From: Pedobacter steynii
GTDB lineage: Bacteria > Bacteroidota > Bacteroidia > Sphingobacteriales > Sphingobacteriaceae
NCBI RefSeq assembly: GCF_900103665.1
Contig: NZ_FNGY01000012.1
Coordinates: 186,001 to 250,000 of the forward strand
Reading direction: 5' to 3'
Length of the DNA: 64,000 nt
Both the position numbers and the translations under genes were made by a program. The notes beneath the pieces were generated by a model. That model saw only the letters and a program-made list of their open reading frames with translations, made no database searches and was not told the DNA's origin. Of the stretch, positions 53,664-63,165 are shown one piece after another; the stretch's first letter is position 1; each line of letters opens with the position of its first letter.

Positions 53664-53698
53664 AAAACATCCGAGGGTTCTAAATCTCCGGATGTTTT
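53664..53698 (-). terminator. Terminator after eno
   Basis: AAAACATCCG at 53664-53673 pairs with CGGATGTTTT at 53689-53698. On the minus strand it is followed by a run of T. It lies 115 bp past the eno stop. Confidence 0.75.
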
Positions 53699-53812
53699 CC
53701 AATGCAGTATTTTCCACATATTAACAAAAAAAGAAAAGGTGTTTTGAGGACATGCAAATCTTTCCTTCAAAAGATTTGAGGACGAAAAGCTCCTTTCCTT
53801 TTTTAAGCAATA

Positions 53813-55111
53813 TTATTTTTTCTTCAAAAATTTGAAATCTTTACCGATGAAACGTGCTGCAGAACCTAATTCTTCTTCAATACGTAACAACTGGTTGTAT
53901 TTCGCTATCCTGTCAGAACGTGAAGCAGAACCTGTTTTGATCTGACCACAGTTTAAAGCTACTGCTAAATCTGCAATCGTTGTATCTTCAGTTTCTCCAC
54001 TTCTATGACTCATTACAGAAGTATAACCGTTAGTTTGTGCTAAACTTACTGCGTTAATGGTCTCAGTTAATGAACCGATCTGGTTTACTTTTACTAAGAT
54101 AGAGTTTGCAGTATCAGTATCAATACCTCTTTGCAGACGTTTTACGTTAGTTACGAATAAATCATCACCAACCAACTGAACACGGTCGCCGATTTTCTCA
54201 GTTAACAATTTCCATCCAGCCCAGTCATCTTCTCCCATACCATCTTCAATAGAGATGATTGGATATTTTGCTGCCAGTTGAGCAAGATATTCTGCTTGTT
54301 CTTCGCTGGTACGGATTGCACCTTTATCGCCTTCAAATTTAGTATAATCGTATTTACCATCTTTGTAGAACTCAGAAGCAGCACAGTCAAATGCAAGGTA
54401 GATTTGCTCACCTGCTTTGTAACCTGCTTTTTCAATCGCCTGAATAATGGTTTCCACTGCATCTTCTGTACCTTCAAAAGTTGGTGCAAAACCACCTTCA
54501 TCACCTACAGCAGTAGAAAGACCTCTATCATGTAAGATTGCTTTTAAGTTATGGAATACTTCTGTTCCCCATCTTAATGCTTCAGAGAAAGAAGAAGCAC
54601 CAACCGGCATGATCATGAATTCCTGGAAAGCGATAGGGGCATCAGAGTGAGAACCACCATTTACGATGTTCATCATCGGAATAGGAAGGATGTTGGCATT
54701 AACACCTCCGATATAACGGTACAAAGGCTGACGGCTTTCCTGAGCTGCAGCTTTGGCAACAGCTAAAGAAACACCTAAAATAGCATTGGCACCAAGGTTT
54801 CCTTTATTTTCTGTTCCGTCCAGCTTGATCAATAAGCTATCGATTGCATTTTGTTCAAATACATCAATACCTCTTAATTCATCTGCAATTTTATCATTTA
54901 CATTGGCAACGGCCTTTAAAACACCTTTACCCATGTATACAGATTTATCATTATCACGAAGCTCTACAGCTTCATGGATACCTGTTGAAGCGCCGGAAGG
55001 CACTGCAGCACGACCAAGAACGCCATTTTCTGTCATTACATCTACTTCAATAGTAGGATTTCCTCTTGAATCAAGGATTTGTCTGGCGTGAACATCAATT
55101 ATTAAACTCAT
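53813..55111 (-). CDS. eno: Enolase
   Basis: The protein has 432 aa, standard length. The N-terminal cap includes RQILDSRGNPTIEVD. The barrel has the Mg ligands and catalytic residues: AVGDEGGFAP, SIEDGMGEDDW, QLVGDDLFVTN, the catalytic Lys in ILVKVNQIGSLTE and the signature MSHRSGETEDTTIADLAV. It converts 2-phosphoglycerate to phosphoenolpyruvate. Codon use looks like that of a highly expressed gene. A -7 element TAACTTTG lies 64 bp upstream on the minus strand (55175-55182). Confidence 0.97.
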   Translation of the reverse strand: MSLIIDVHARQILDSRGNPTIEVDVMTENGVLGRAAVPSGASTGIHEAVELRDNDKSVYMGKGVLKAVANVNDKIADELRGIDVFEQNAIDSLLIKLDGTENKGNLGANAILGVSLAVAKAAAQESRQPLYRYIGGVNANILPIPMMNIVNGGSHSDAPIAFQEFMIMPVGASSFSEALRWGTEVFHNLKAILHDRGLSTAVGDEGGFAPTFEGTEDAVETIIQAIEKAGYKAGEQIYLAFDCAASEFYKDGKYDYTKFEGDKGAIRTSEEQAEYLAQLAAKYPIISIEDGMGEDDWAGWKLLTEKIGDRVQLVGDDLFVTNVKRLQRGIDTDTANSILVKVNQIGSLTETINAVSLAQTNGYTSVMSHRSGETEDTTIADLAVALNCGQIKTGSASRSDRIAKYNQLLRIEEELGSAARFIGKDFKFLKKK

Positions 55112-55174
55112 TTTTATCGGATTTTATTTGTTAATCAGCCTTAGTGTAAATATTACAATTACTACTGCGATATC

Positions 55175-55182
55175 CAAAGTTA
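55175..55182 (-). promoter_or_regulatory. -7 promoter element of eno
   Basis: The minus strand reads TAACTTTG, an exact TAnnTTTG match, about 64 bp before the eno ATG. No good -33 TTG is present; the upstream side is occupied by the aqpZ terminator. Confidence 0.45.
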
Positions 55183-55194
55183 AAAATTAAACAC

Positions 55195-55229
55195 AAAAAA
55201 GTCGTAATTAATTTAATTACGACTTTTTT
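55195..55229 (-). terminator. Terminator after aqpZ
   Basis: A perfect palindrome: AAAAAAGTCGTAATTAA at 55195-55211 against TTAATTACGACTTTTTT at 55213-55229. It lies 35 bp past the aqpZ stop. Confidence 0.85.
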
Positions 55230-55263
55230 GTAGGTATGAGCCTATGTTTTAGTGATTTAAAAT

Positions 55264-55956
55264 CTATGTTGTTTCTGGTTTAGCGGCAAAAACTGCTTTA
55301 TATACCAATCCGGCTAAAATCGCACCTGCGATAGGGGCAACCCAGAACAACCATAACTGGCCTACTGCTTCGCCACCAACAAATAAAGCCTGACTTGTGC
55401 TTCTTGCCGGGTTCACAGAAGTATTGGTTACCGGAATGCTGATCAGGTGGATTAAGGTTAATCCCAATCCGATCGCCAAACCTGCAAAACCTTTTGGTGC
55501 TCTTTCATCTGTAGCACCTAAAATGATCAACAGAAAGATAAAGGTCATGACCACTTCGGTTACCAAAGCTGCGGTCATGCTGTATTTACCGGGAGAGAGG
55601 TCGCCGTAGCCATTCGTAGCAAATCCGCCTATGGAACTTCCGTTACCGGTTGCGATGACATACAGTACACCTGCAGCAGCAATTCCACCCAGAACCTGTG
55701 ATATAATATAAGGAATCAGTTCTTTCCCGTCGAAACGTCCGCCAATCCATAAGCCGATTGAAACGGCAGGGTTAAGGTGTGCACCTGAGATGTGTCCCAA
55801 TGCATAAGCGATGGTGACTACTGTTAATCCAAACGCAAGGGCTACTCCGGCAAAGCCGATTCCTGCTCCGGGATAATTACAGGCCAGAACAGCGCTTCCG
55901 CAACCGCCAAGAACCAACCAAAATGTTCCGATAAATTCTGCTACAAGTTTTTTCAT
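55264..55956 (-). CDS. aqpZ: Aquaporin Z family water channel
   Basis: The protein has 230 aa from the ATG at 55954-55956 (MKKLVAEFIGTFWLVLGGCG). A longer frame of 20 codons upstream is not MIP-like. It has six membrane helices and both NPA motifs, GAHLNPAVSIG and SVNPARSTSQAL. An Arg follows the second NPA, as in water-selective channels. The narrow-filter context (ISGAH, QLWLFWVAP) fits AqpZ rather than the glycerol facilitator. Confidence 0.94.
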   Translation of the reverse strand: MKKLVAEFIGTFWLVLGGCGSAVLACNYPGAGIGFAGVALAFGLTVVTIAYALGHISGAHLNPAVSIGLWIGGRFDGKELIPYIISQVLGGIAAAGVLYVIATGNGSSIGGFATNGYGDLSPGKYSMTAALVTEVVMTFIFLLIILGATDERAPKGFAGLAIGLGLTLIHLISIPVTNTSVNPARSTSQALFVGGEAVGQLWLFWVAPIAGAILAGLVYKAVFAAKPETT

Positions 55957-56087
55957 TTTTCTACATTGTTTATGATGAGTGTTCAATAGATGTTTATAAA
56001 TGGAATTTAACAACAAATATTCAATATTCCTAATGAGAATATAGGGTATTATGGTTTTCGTGGCGCAGCTATCGGCAGGGTTACAGT

Positions 56088-57107
56088 TTAATCCTGACGT
56101 AAATAGAATATTTCACTAAAATAGCTTACGCCGGTGTCAATAGATGTGATTTTCAATCTTCCTTCACTCTTGAAATTCGTAGATTCATTCGTCCATTTAA
56201 GAGCAACCAGTGTTTGTTTTAATAAGCCTGTATTTGGAGTACTTGGGACGACTTCTCGTATTAACGATTGCTGATCAGATGAATAAAATTCTATTTTCAC
56301 ATTATTTCCCTGGAAGCTGGTCGTATTCCATTTGACATCGGTAATATAGTCGTACCAATTGATGTCCATAGAGCCTGAAAGTGGTTTTATATGTCCAAAA
56401 TCGGCGCAGGTTCCATGTAGGTTAGCTTGATTCTGGCCATTTAAAAGAATATCATTCTCTGCCTTTTGGTTAGCATCTGCCTGAGATATTGTGGAGGAAT
56501 AGGTCAATGCAAGTACTGTGTAGGTGTATCCTGTGGAAGGTTCGCTCCCTGGCGGACAGTTATTCTTTGTGAAATACCTTGATTTGGCATCATTAGTGTA
56601 ATAAGTTACCGGGTATTCAAAATCATAATTTACAGATAAATAGGCTGTTTTGCTCCAATTGCTGGAAGGTACACCTGGAGGATGAGGTTCATACACAAGC
56701 ACAATCTTTTGACCGCTTATTAATTTTGAATTGTCAATTTTTGCCGTAAATTCTTTGGTCAATGATGACTCATAGGCTTTGAAATCTGCATTTGTAATAG
56801 TGGCGGAGCCTTCAAACCAGACATAACCTTTATCATACATGCCTAATCCCATTCCAATATTAACTGGATACCAATTGAAATCGGTTGGATTTGGAGCTTG
56901 GTTATTTGGATCAATGGAGCGGACAATTGTTACCTTATACTTCACATTAGTAATGCCTGTAGTACTGAGTTTAATTTTACCTGAGGGAGTTAGGGATGTT
57001 GCATCAACACTTAAATTTGAAATACTTCCATATACGCCCTGAGCCTGGGATGGATGGTAAATAAGAAAAGAAAGGGCGAGTAAGAATACATGCTTTAGGT
57101 ATTTCAT
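56088..57107 (-). CDS. Secreted protein with DUF5977-like and Kre9/Knh1-like segments, function unknown
   Basis: The protein has 339 aa with a signal peptide (ending at QAQ). An N-terminal beta domain is followed by a segment at about 190-240 (YTVLALTYSSTISQADANQK, QANLHGTC) that resembles DUF5977. The C-terminal 80 residues (ITDVKWNTTSFQGNNVKIEF, RLKITSID) look like the Kre9/Knh1 beta-sandwich found in secreted proteins. There is no sorting signal or catalytic motif. Its start overlaps the preceding lipoprotein gene by 4 bp, so the two products probably act together at the cell surface. Confidence 0.7.
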   Translation of the reverse strand: MKYLKHVFLLALSFLIYHPSQAQGVYGSISNLSVDATSLTPSGKIKLSTTGITNVKYKVTIVRSIDPNNQAPNPTDFNWYPVNIGMGLGMYDKGYVWFEGSATITNADFKAYESSLTKEFTAKIDNSKLISGQKIVLVYEPHPPGVPSSNWSKTAYLSVNYDFEYPVTYYTNDAKSRYFTKNNCPPGSEPSTGYTYTVLALTYSSTISQADANQKAENDILLNGQNQANLHGTCADFGHIKPLSGSMDINWYDYITDVKWNTTSFQGNNVKIEFYSSDQQSLIREVVPSTPNTGLLKQTLVALKWTNESTNFKSEGRLKITSIDTGVSYFSEIFYLRQD

Positions 57108-57436
57108 AGCGCTTGGTTTTTTGAGTTTTCCTGCATTCTGAGTTCCTGTTCTTTTATTGAGTTTTCGTGCATTTTCATTAACTCATCTTTTTTTACCTGA
57201 TCTACTCCCCAAAGCGAAAACTGTTCGGTTTCCTTGTTGTATTGAATATCAGAAGGCTGCACGTTAATTAACTTTGCAAAAAAAATAGTTAATGTCTCAA
57301 CTTCAGTCTCTTTTTCCGGGGCGGAAAGAACCTCTTTCTCGGGTTCAATTTTTTCCTTTTTGCAGCCAATCGCCACTGCCATTAGGGAGGTCGCCAATAG
57401 GGTAACCTGGACCATTTCTTTTAGTGTTTTTTTCAT
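57104..57436 (-). CDS. Small uncharacterised lipoprotein
   Basis: The protein has 110 aa. The signal peptide has a lipobox (MAVAIGCKKEK), followed by a Glu/Lys-rich linker. A segment at about 48-80 (LTIFFAKLINVQPSDIQYNK) and a charged helical tail (KKDELMKMHENSIKEQEL) come last. I do not recognise the family. The stop overlaps the start of the next gene (ATGA), so the two genes are translationally coupled. Confidence 0.7.
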   Translation of the reverse strand: MKKTLKEMVQVTLLATSLMAVAIGCKKEKIEPEKEVLSAPEKETEVETLTIFFAKLINVQPSDIQYNKETEQFSLWGVDQVKKDELMKMHENSIKEQELRMQENSKNQAL

Positions 57437-57588
57437 AAAGTTTTTTGCTTTTTATATTACCTAAGGTAAGATGAGCGTAGTAACTTAAATGTTAATGTTC
57501 TATTAAGTTCTTGACTTTATGGAAAATTAATTCTAAAATAGAATTCTAAAATTAATCAAGCATCTTTGTGGTGACTCTCTATTAACAT

Positions 57589-57623
57589 AAAAAGTATCCT
57601 TTCCATGAGAAAAGGATACTTTT
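57589..57623 (-). terminator. Terminator after the di-heme peroxidase gene
   Basis: AAAAGTATCCTTT pairs with AAAGGATACTTTT around an 8-base loop. The minus strand continues with T. It follows the stop at 57628 directly. Confidence 0.8.
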
Positions 57624-57627
57624 AGTA

Positions 57628-59439
57628 TTAGAAGCTGGTATTATCGGTAAGTTTCTTAAGAAATGCTATGATTTCTTTCTTTTCTTTTTGAGTTAAATTT
57701 AATTTATCAAATGGGAGTGTTTGATTTGGGATATCCATTCCCAATCCTACACCGCCTCCTTCATTGTAAAAGTCTATCACCTCTTCCAATGTTTTGAATA
57801 CTCCATTGTGCATGTAAGGTGCGGTCATGGCGATGTTTCTGACGGTCGGTGTTTTAAAGGCATTTTTATATAAATCCAGTTTTCTTAAATCATATTTCCC
57901 TAAGTCCGGATCTATCTTTTTGGAATCAGGCGTAGAAGGAACTCCGATAATCTCTGTTTCAATAGTTTTGAAATCAGGTGGAACTGTGCCATTGAATAGT
58001 GGCGTAAAATGACAGGTTCCGCATTTTCCTTTTCCCATATATAGATTAAACCCCTTTACTTCTTCAGGGTTCAATTGTGATTTATCTCCTCTGACATATT
58101 TATCGAATGGAGAATTTAGACTGCTTAATGTTCTGATATAACTTCCTAATGCATTCCGGATATGGTAATCATTGATAGGATCTGCATCATTGGGAAAGGC
58201 TTTTTTGAACAATAGTACATAGTCCTTATTCTTTTTTAATTTTTGCCCTGCTATAGGCAATGAACCATGCATTTCGTCTTTATTGTTGATTACCTCTGTC
58301 GCCTGATCTTCGAGATAACTCACACGATTATCATAGAATAATGCGGGCTGAAAACCAGCATTCAGTAATGTAGGTGCGTTTCTGCGAACTTGTGATCCGT
58401 CTAGCGCATCACTTTTCATTTTCCCATCAGTAAATGCCATTTCCGGCCTATGACAAGAGCCACAAGAACGATTTCCTGCACCGGACAGAATTGCGTCGTA
58501 AAAGAGTTCTTTACCCAATTCAGATTTTTCCTTGCTTGAATGCGCGTCATAACTTGCTGTGTAATAATTGGCATCGAAAGCATCTTTATCAAATAATGTT
58601 TTCGCGTTGGCTCTCAATGCTCTTAGATCTTTAAATTTTTCATTTCCAAGTGCCATTGACGCATCTAAAATAGAGGAAGAAATTGGATTCCCATAAGTCG
58701 TGATAAAATGCATTCTGTCAAAAGAATTGAAATCTTTGCTGGCAGTTAAATAAGTTATAGCTTTTTTTAGTGAGGATTGAGCCTGTACTAAGATTGCTCT
58801 TTTATCTCCAATAAATTCAGGTTCATATAATTTGAGTACTTTTTCTATAGAATTAAGGGCTGAAGCGCCTTCTGCCATTGAGTTTTGTGCTATTGGAGCA
58901 TCAAATCCAGAAATGCCTAAAGTAATGATCCTGAATACTTCTAGTCTCAGCGCATCAAATATCTGCTCATTAGCGAGCTCCTGATGAGTTGCCATTGATT
59001 TTAACCTAACCAGATTTGCCTTCAATATGCCAACTTGTTCAATTAATTCCTGTTTCTGACTGTGATTGTATTCTGGAAATAAATAAGGTTCTATCATTTG
59101 AAAACCTTCCGGTTGATCGATCTTATGTTGATCATTGTCATCCATGGAAGGAATTGGGGCGCCGTTGATGGCTTTTGCGGTTAGCGGATTATAATATTCT
59201 GCTAAAAATTCAACTTTCTTATAGGCTATTCTTGCTGATTTAAATAAAACCTGCAGTTCATTGGAAGTACCATTGTTCTGAATTTTCGTGTCTAATTGTT
59301 TAATCAGGGTGTCTGTGGCGTCAATTTGATCAAGGTAATAGGCGCGAACCTGTTGTGGTGTCGTCTCTTTCTGTTTTGACATACAAGCCATCCAGCCGAT
59401 CAAAATTATTAGAAAGCCATATACATAAATTTTCTTCAT
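57628..59439 (-). CDS. Di-heme cytochrome c peroxidase family lipoprotein with N-terminal helical extension
   Basis: The protein has 603 aa with a lipobox near residue 19 (IGWMACMSK). The N-terminal 270 residues are helical with an imelysin-like flavour (RAYYLDQIDATDTLIKQLDT, YLFPEYN). The C-terminal CCP/MauG part (about 295-600) has two heme c sites, CGSCHRPEMAF and CGTCHFTPLF, and the distal TAPYMHNGVFKTLEEVIDFY. It reduces peroxide or performs a related oxidation in the periplasm. It follows a PhoX-like gene in the same direction, with a terminator between them. Family assignment is firm; the role of the extension is open. Confidence 0.87.
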   Translation of the reverse strand: MKKIYVYGFLIILIGWMACMSKQKETTPQQVRAYYLDQIDATDTLIKQLDTKIQNNGTSNELQVLFKSARIAYKKVEFLAEYYNPLTAKAINGAPIPSMDDNDQHKIDQPEGFQMIEPYLFPEYNHSQKQELIEQVGILKANLVRLKSMATHQELANEQIFDALRLEVFRIITLGISGFDAPIAQNSMAEGASALNSIEKVLKLYEPEFIGDKRAILVQAQSSLKKAITYLTASKDFNSFDRMHFITTYGNPISSSILDASMALGNEKFKDLRALRANAKTLFDKDAFDANYYTASYDAHSSKEKSELGKELFYDAILSGAGNRSCGSCHRPEMAFTDGKMKSDALDGSQVRRNAPTLLNAGFQPALFYDNRVSYLEDQATEVINNKDEMHGSLPIAGQKLKKNKDYVLLFKKAFPNDADPINDYHIRNALGSYIRTLSSLNSPFDKYVRGDKSQLNPEEVKGFNLYMGKGKCGTCHFTPLFNGTVPPDFKTIETEIIGVPSTPDSKKIDPDLGKYDLRKLDLYKNAFKTPTVRNIAMTAPYMHNGVFKTLEEVIDFYNEGGGVGLGMDIPNQTLPFDKLNLTQKEKKEIIAFLKKLTDNTSF

Positions 59440-59453
59440 TTGAATAAATAATA

Positions 59454-59482
59454 AGATCCCCCAATTATAAATCAGGGGATCT
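59454..59482 (-). terminator. Terminator after the PhoX-like gene
   Basis: AGATCCCC at 59454-59461 pairs with GGGGATCT at 59475-59482 around a 13-base loop. The minus strand continues TATTATTTATTC. Confidence 0.6.
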
Positions 59483-59521
59483 ATGGTTTCAATAGATCTT
59501 AAAAATAGAAGTATTAAATGC

Positions 59522-60994
59522 TTATTTAGGAAGGCCTTTGATCAAGACGATCTGACTTCCCTGATCTTCCTGAGCACGTTTTGCTCCTCCGTCTTTACCT
59601 TTGAAAGCAGCATCTCTCCATGAATGAGGCTGGATGGCAAGACTGAAGGTATTAGGAATTCCGATAACATCTGAAATGTCTACCAGAGAGCCATATTCCC
59701 AGTTTCCTTTATCCGAATTGGCTTTGAAACGGGAATTTGGTTCATCCCTGCGATGATCTATTTCAACTACCTTTTTTAGTTCCTTTGTTGCAATATTATA
59801 TTGATAAATATAGGCATCATGCGTTTCACCACCATAGGTGTTTGAATCTTCCTGGATGTAAACGTAATTTGTTGTTACACAAATGTTATCTGGGTTTTGA
59901 AAGTCTTTTGCTGGGCCGTTATCATCATCGCCATCAAGGATACATTCCAGCTTCCCTTTGGTAGGATCTGTTGCGTTTAATGACAATTTATAGGTACGTC
60001 CGTATGTTGTTCTTGATTTATCTGCATTTACGCCTGTAGCTGCTTGTCCGGTTACATTGAAGTAAAGTTCACGGGAGTTTTCAGCACTGCCTTTGCGGTA
60101 ATCTAAATCTTCAACCCTACCAAATTTAATTGCTTTCAGAGGATCTACCAAAGCCTGAATCTGTGCTCCGGTAATCGTTTTGTGGTTCTCGATTTTAACA
60201 AACTCAACATCGTAAGAACTTCCAACTTTCATATCGGTTTCTTTTTGATTGCCGTCGGTACGTTTTAACATGTATTGAGTACCATTGTCTAAATCCCCAA
60301 CAGTATTAGCGACATAAAGAACAACTTGTCCTCCCGATACGTCATCAGCATCCTCACCAAGGATAATAACAGTTTTGCCCTGATAAGCATTTTTATTCAG
60401 TGGAACTGCATTTTCGCCACTCCAGTGACCAAGCCCACCTGTCGCGGTATTGGTTTGTTTTCCAGTAGCCAGTGGATTGATTCGGTGAGTTTGTGCTTCG
60501 ACCGCACTTTCACCTACACTTAAGTAGAGTGGGCCAAATCCATTTTCTTCCTGTGTTGCCATTGTTCCAGAGCATAAGCGCCATTGACCACCATCAGAAT
60601 CCAAAGTGTATTCTCCTTTAACCGGTTTGAAGTTTTTATCCAATGAGATTCTGGACACAGAATAGTTATCTTCATTATTAACCATCATGATAAAGCCTCC
60701 CTGAGGATTCTTTATCGTTCCGGATCCATCTGCCGAGCCACCAAATACAAAATTCGGCGATTCTGGAAATTTATCCTCGCTGCTAAATAGGGAGAATAAT
60801 TCCAGGTTTTCAAATCCTGCTAATTTTTTCAAAAGTACAGGGGTCTGTGAATAATTTTGAAGTTTGACTTCAGTTTCCTGGGATACAGGGTTTTTATTGT
60901 CTTTAGAACAAGCTGCAATTAACGTCGAAACAGCAACGAAACCTGCGATAGCAACTGCGGTGGTTTTTCTTAAACAACTAATGTTTGTAATCAT
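59522..60994 (-). CDS. PhoX-like (DUF839) secreted lipoprotein, putative phosphatase
   Basis: The protein has 490 aa with a lipoprotein signal (VSTLIAACSKD). It has the beta-propeller layout of the PhoX/DUF839 family: an early NNE motif (IMMVNNEDNYSV), the CSGT segment with EEN (WRLCSGTMATQEENGFGP), the strand KFGRVEDLDYRKGSAENSRE, and NPDNICVT. PhoX enzymes are calcium/iron-dependent alkaline phosphatases. Cys in the CSGT segment and the Glu residues agree with the metal site, but activity is not assured. No Pho-box-like repeat was found in the upstream 140 bp. Confidence 0.75.
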   Translation of the reverse strand: MITNISCLRKTTAVAIAGFVAVSTLIAACSKDNKNPVSQETEVKLQNYSQTPVLLKKLAGFENLELFSLFSSEDKFPESPNFVFGGSADGSGTIKNPQGGFIMMVNNEDNYSVSRISLDKNFKPVKGEYTLDSDGGQWRLCSGTMATQEENGFGPLYLSVGESAVEAQTHRINPLATGKQTNTATGGLGHWSGENAVPLNKNAYQGKTVIILGEDADDVSGGQVVLYVANTVGDLDNGTQYMLKRTDGNQKETDMKVGSSYDVEFVKIENHKTITGAQIQALVDPLKAIKFGRVEDLDYRKGSAENSRELYFNVTGQAATGVNADKSRTTYGRTYKLSLNATDPTKGKLECILDGDDDNGPAKDFQNPDNICVTTNYVYIQEDSNTYGGETHDAYIYQYNIATKELKKVVEIDHRRDEPNSRFKANSDKGNWEYGSLVDISDVIGIPNTFSLAIQPHSWRDAAFKGKDGGAKRAQEDQGSQIVLIKGLPK

Positions 60995-61133
60995 GGTAAA
61001 TTTGGTTTTTTAGTTGATCGAAATTAAAAGAAGGGTATTAATTGCAACTTAATTACATATTAACAAATGGTATCTGTTACCTCTTTTTTTAAAATGTTGG
61101 TTGTCGAAAACATGACTCAAATTTTATTAATAA

Positions 61134-61169
61134 CAAAAGGGTCCTTCCAATATTGGAAGGACCCTTTTG
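61134..61169 (-). terminator. Terminator after the ABC transporter operon
   Basis: A perfect palindrome: CAAAAGGGTCCTTCCAA at 61134-61150 against TTGGAAGGACCCTTTTG at 61153-61169. It lies 35 bp past the permease stop. Confidence 0.85.
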
Positions 61170-61204
61170 TTTAAGCTGATCAGTATATTTCCTTTAAAAG
61201 AATG

Positions 61205-62296
61205 TTATTCCCATTTAAAAACCTTCACCGCAACCGCATATATTCCGATACCCCAGATCACCATAATCAAAATCTGATGTTTCACATCCCATAATCCTGC
61301 ACCTTCAAACGCCACCTTTCTCATCGCATCATTCAAATAAGTCAGCGGTAATGCCCTGCTGATCGGCTGAAGCCAGGTCGGGAAAGCATCTATAGAGAAA
61401 AATGTGCCCGACAGCAGGAACTGAGGCAGGGTAATGATATTTGCGATAGGAGGAATGGTGCTTTCACTTTTAGCGATTCCGGAAACCACAAAACCGAAGC
61501 CCATAAAGACGATCAGTCCGATAATGGCAAGCAACAGCATGTTTAATACCGTGACTGCGCCATTGATCAGTGTAAAATGGAAACAGAAATGACCAAGCAG
61601 GATAATGAATACTGCACCCAGTAAAGCAAAACCTATCCTTGCGATTCCTTCTCCAAAGACAATACTTGATTTCCTTACTGGTGTAGCAAAGAACCGTTTG
61701 ATCACCAGGGTCTGGCGTAAACTAAAAAAGACGAAAGCTGTACCAAAAACACCGGTGCTTAACAGCGAGAAGCCTAATTGTCCGGGCAAAATGAAATCTA
61801 TCGTCCGGTAAATCCTTCCCTGTACCGTACTTTCATTCAGCTGTGCTACGGTAGGCATGACATCTTTGGTGTTTAAGGTATACATCAGGTTGTGAATCAC
61901 AGACTTCAGGATATTCCCTTTATCTAAAGAAGCAGAGGTGTATTTAATATCAGCCAGGTAAGCGGGTTTTACGGCTGGATTCTTTTGTACATCAATTACG
62001 GCGTCAATATGACCTTTCTCCAGCTCTGTTTTAATGTATACTGCATCTTTGTCCTTGATGATATGGACCATTGAAATATCTTCCAATGATTTGATGATTG
62101 GATTTTGAAGGTCAGAACCCGGAGCGATGGCCAGGTCTACTTTCACTCCTCCGCCACCCAGAAATCCGAAGACCAGGATAAAGACCAGGGGAAAAGCAAG
62201 GGTAAATACCACTGCCGAGGGGCTACGCATAATCGAACGGAAACTTGCTTTCGCAAGGGCCAGAGTGGCTTTAGTATTATTGTAAGGTTTACTCAT
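61205..62296 (-). CDS. ABC-2 type transporter permease
   Basis: The protein has 363 aa. An N-terminal membrane helix (SAVVFTLAFPLVFILVFGFLG) is followed by a periplasmic domain (about 50-170) and five C-terminal helices, the layout of ABC-2 exporters such as YhfN/NatB. It contains TLPQFLLSGTFFSIDAFPTW, the conserved ABC-2 signature region. It is encoded 9 bp after the ATPase and forms a drug, lipid or sodium exporter of unknown substrate. Confidence 0.9.
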   Translation of the reverse strand: MSKPYNNTKATLALAKASFRSIMRSPSAVVFTLAFPLVFILVFGFLGGGGVKVDLAIAPGSDLQNPIIKSLEDISMVHIIKDKDAVYIKTELEKGHIDAVIDVQKNPAVKPAYLADIKYTSASLDKGNILKSVIHNLMYTLNTKDVMPTVAQLNESTVQGRIYRTIDFILPGQLGFSLLSTGVFGTAFVFFSLRQTLVIKRFFATPVRKSSIVFGEGIARIGFALLGAVFIILLGHFCFHFTLINGAVTVLNMLLLAIIGLIVFMGFGFVVSGIAKSESTIPPIANIITLPQFLLSGTFFSIDAFPTWLQPISRALPLTYLNDAMRKVAFEGAGLWDVKHQILIMVIWGIGIYAVAVKVFKWE

Positions 62297-62305
62297 GTAT
62301 CTTTT

Positions 62306-63076
62306 TTAATTGTCTTCTCTCCACTCTTTTCCGGTCAGGTTGATGAAAACATCTTCCAGATTGGCTTTTTTAACTTCTTTCTTACGCTCGAAACCGCTAT
62401 TGATCAGCTTGTCTATTAAATTATCCGGAGTATCCAGGGCGATGATCTCTCCACGTTCCACAAAGGCCACGCGGTCACATAGCTGCTCGGCCTCATCCAT
62501 ATAATGGGTTGTGAGGACTACTGTTGTTCCGTTGTTTCTGATGTCAATGATCAGGTCCCATAAGTTCCGGCGTGCCTGCGGATCAAGTCCGGTAGTCGGT
62601 TCATCAAGGAAAATGATCTTTGGAGAGTTGATGAGGGTGGTGGCGATGGAGAAGCGTTGTTTTTGTCCGCCGGAAAGCGCTTTGTATTTTGCTTTAGCCT
62701 TGTCCTGAAGGTTTACTTTTTCCAGCATTTCCATCGGCTTGATGTCTACACCGTAAAGGCCGGAGAACAATTCCATGAGCTCTACCAGGTTAAGGTTTGG
62801 GTAATAGCCTGCTGCCTGAAGCTGTACACCAATGATTCTTTTAATTTTACTGGCATCTTTATCTACGGAATATCCATCCACTACAATCTCTCCGGAGGTT
62901 TTCTCACGAAGGGTTTCTATGATTTCTAAAGTGGTGGTTTTTCCTGCTCCGTTCGGGCCAAGGAGGCCGAAGATTTCGTTTTGATATACATCAAAGCTGA
63001 TGCCTTGTACTGCGGTAAAGTCGTCGTATTTCTTAACGAGCTTCTTTACACTGATAATGGCATTGGGTTTGTCCAT
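62306..63076 (-). CDS. ABC transporter ATP-binding protein
   Basis: The protein has 256 aa. Walker A is GLLGPNGAGKTTTLE near residue 36. The signature is ALSGGQKQRFSIA, Walker B is IIFLDEPTTGLD, and the switch His is in VVLTTHYMDEAEQL. The C-terminal ~25 residues after the ATPase fold are basic (FERKKEVKKANLEDV). It is of the CcmA/DrrA-like class that drives ABC-2 exporters and pairs with the permease at 61205-62296. It starts about 90 bp after carA, possibly with its own promoter. Confidence 0.93.
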   Translation of the reverse strand: MDKPNAIISVKKLVKKYDDFTAVQGISFDVYQNEIFGLLGPNGAGKTTTLEIIETLREKTSGEIVVDGYSVDKDASKIKRIIGVQLQAAGYYPNLNLVELMELFSGLYGVDIKPMEMLEKVNLQDKAKAKYKALSGGQKQRFSIATTLINSPKIIFLDEPTTGLDPQARRNLWDLIIDIRNNGTTVVLTTHYMDEAEQLCDRVAFVERGEIIALDTPDNLIDKLINSGFERKKEVKKANLEDVFINLTGKEWREDN

Positions 63077-63165
63077 GTTATAAATGTAAGAAGGTTTAGA
63101 AGAATAGAAAACCTAATCCTTGCTAAACCTTCGAATATGTCGGTAAAATGATGTTTAACTCCTAA

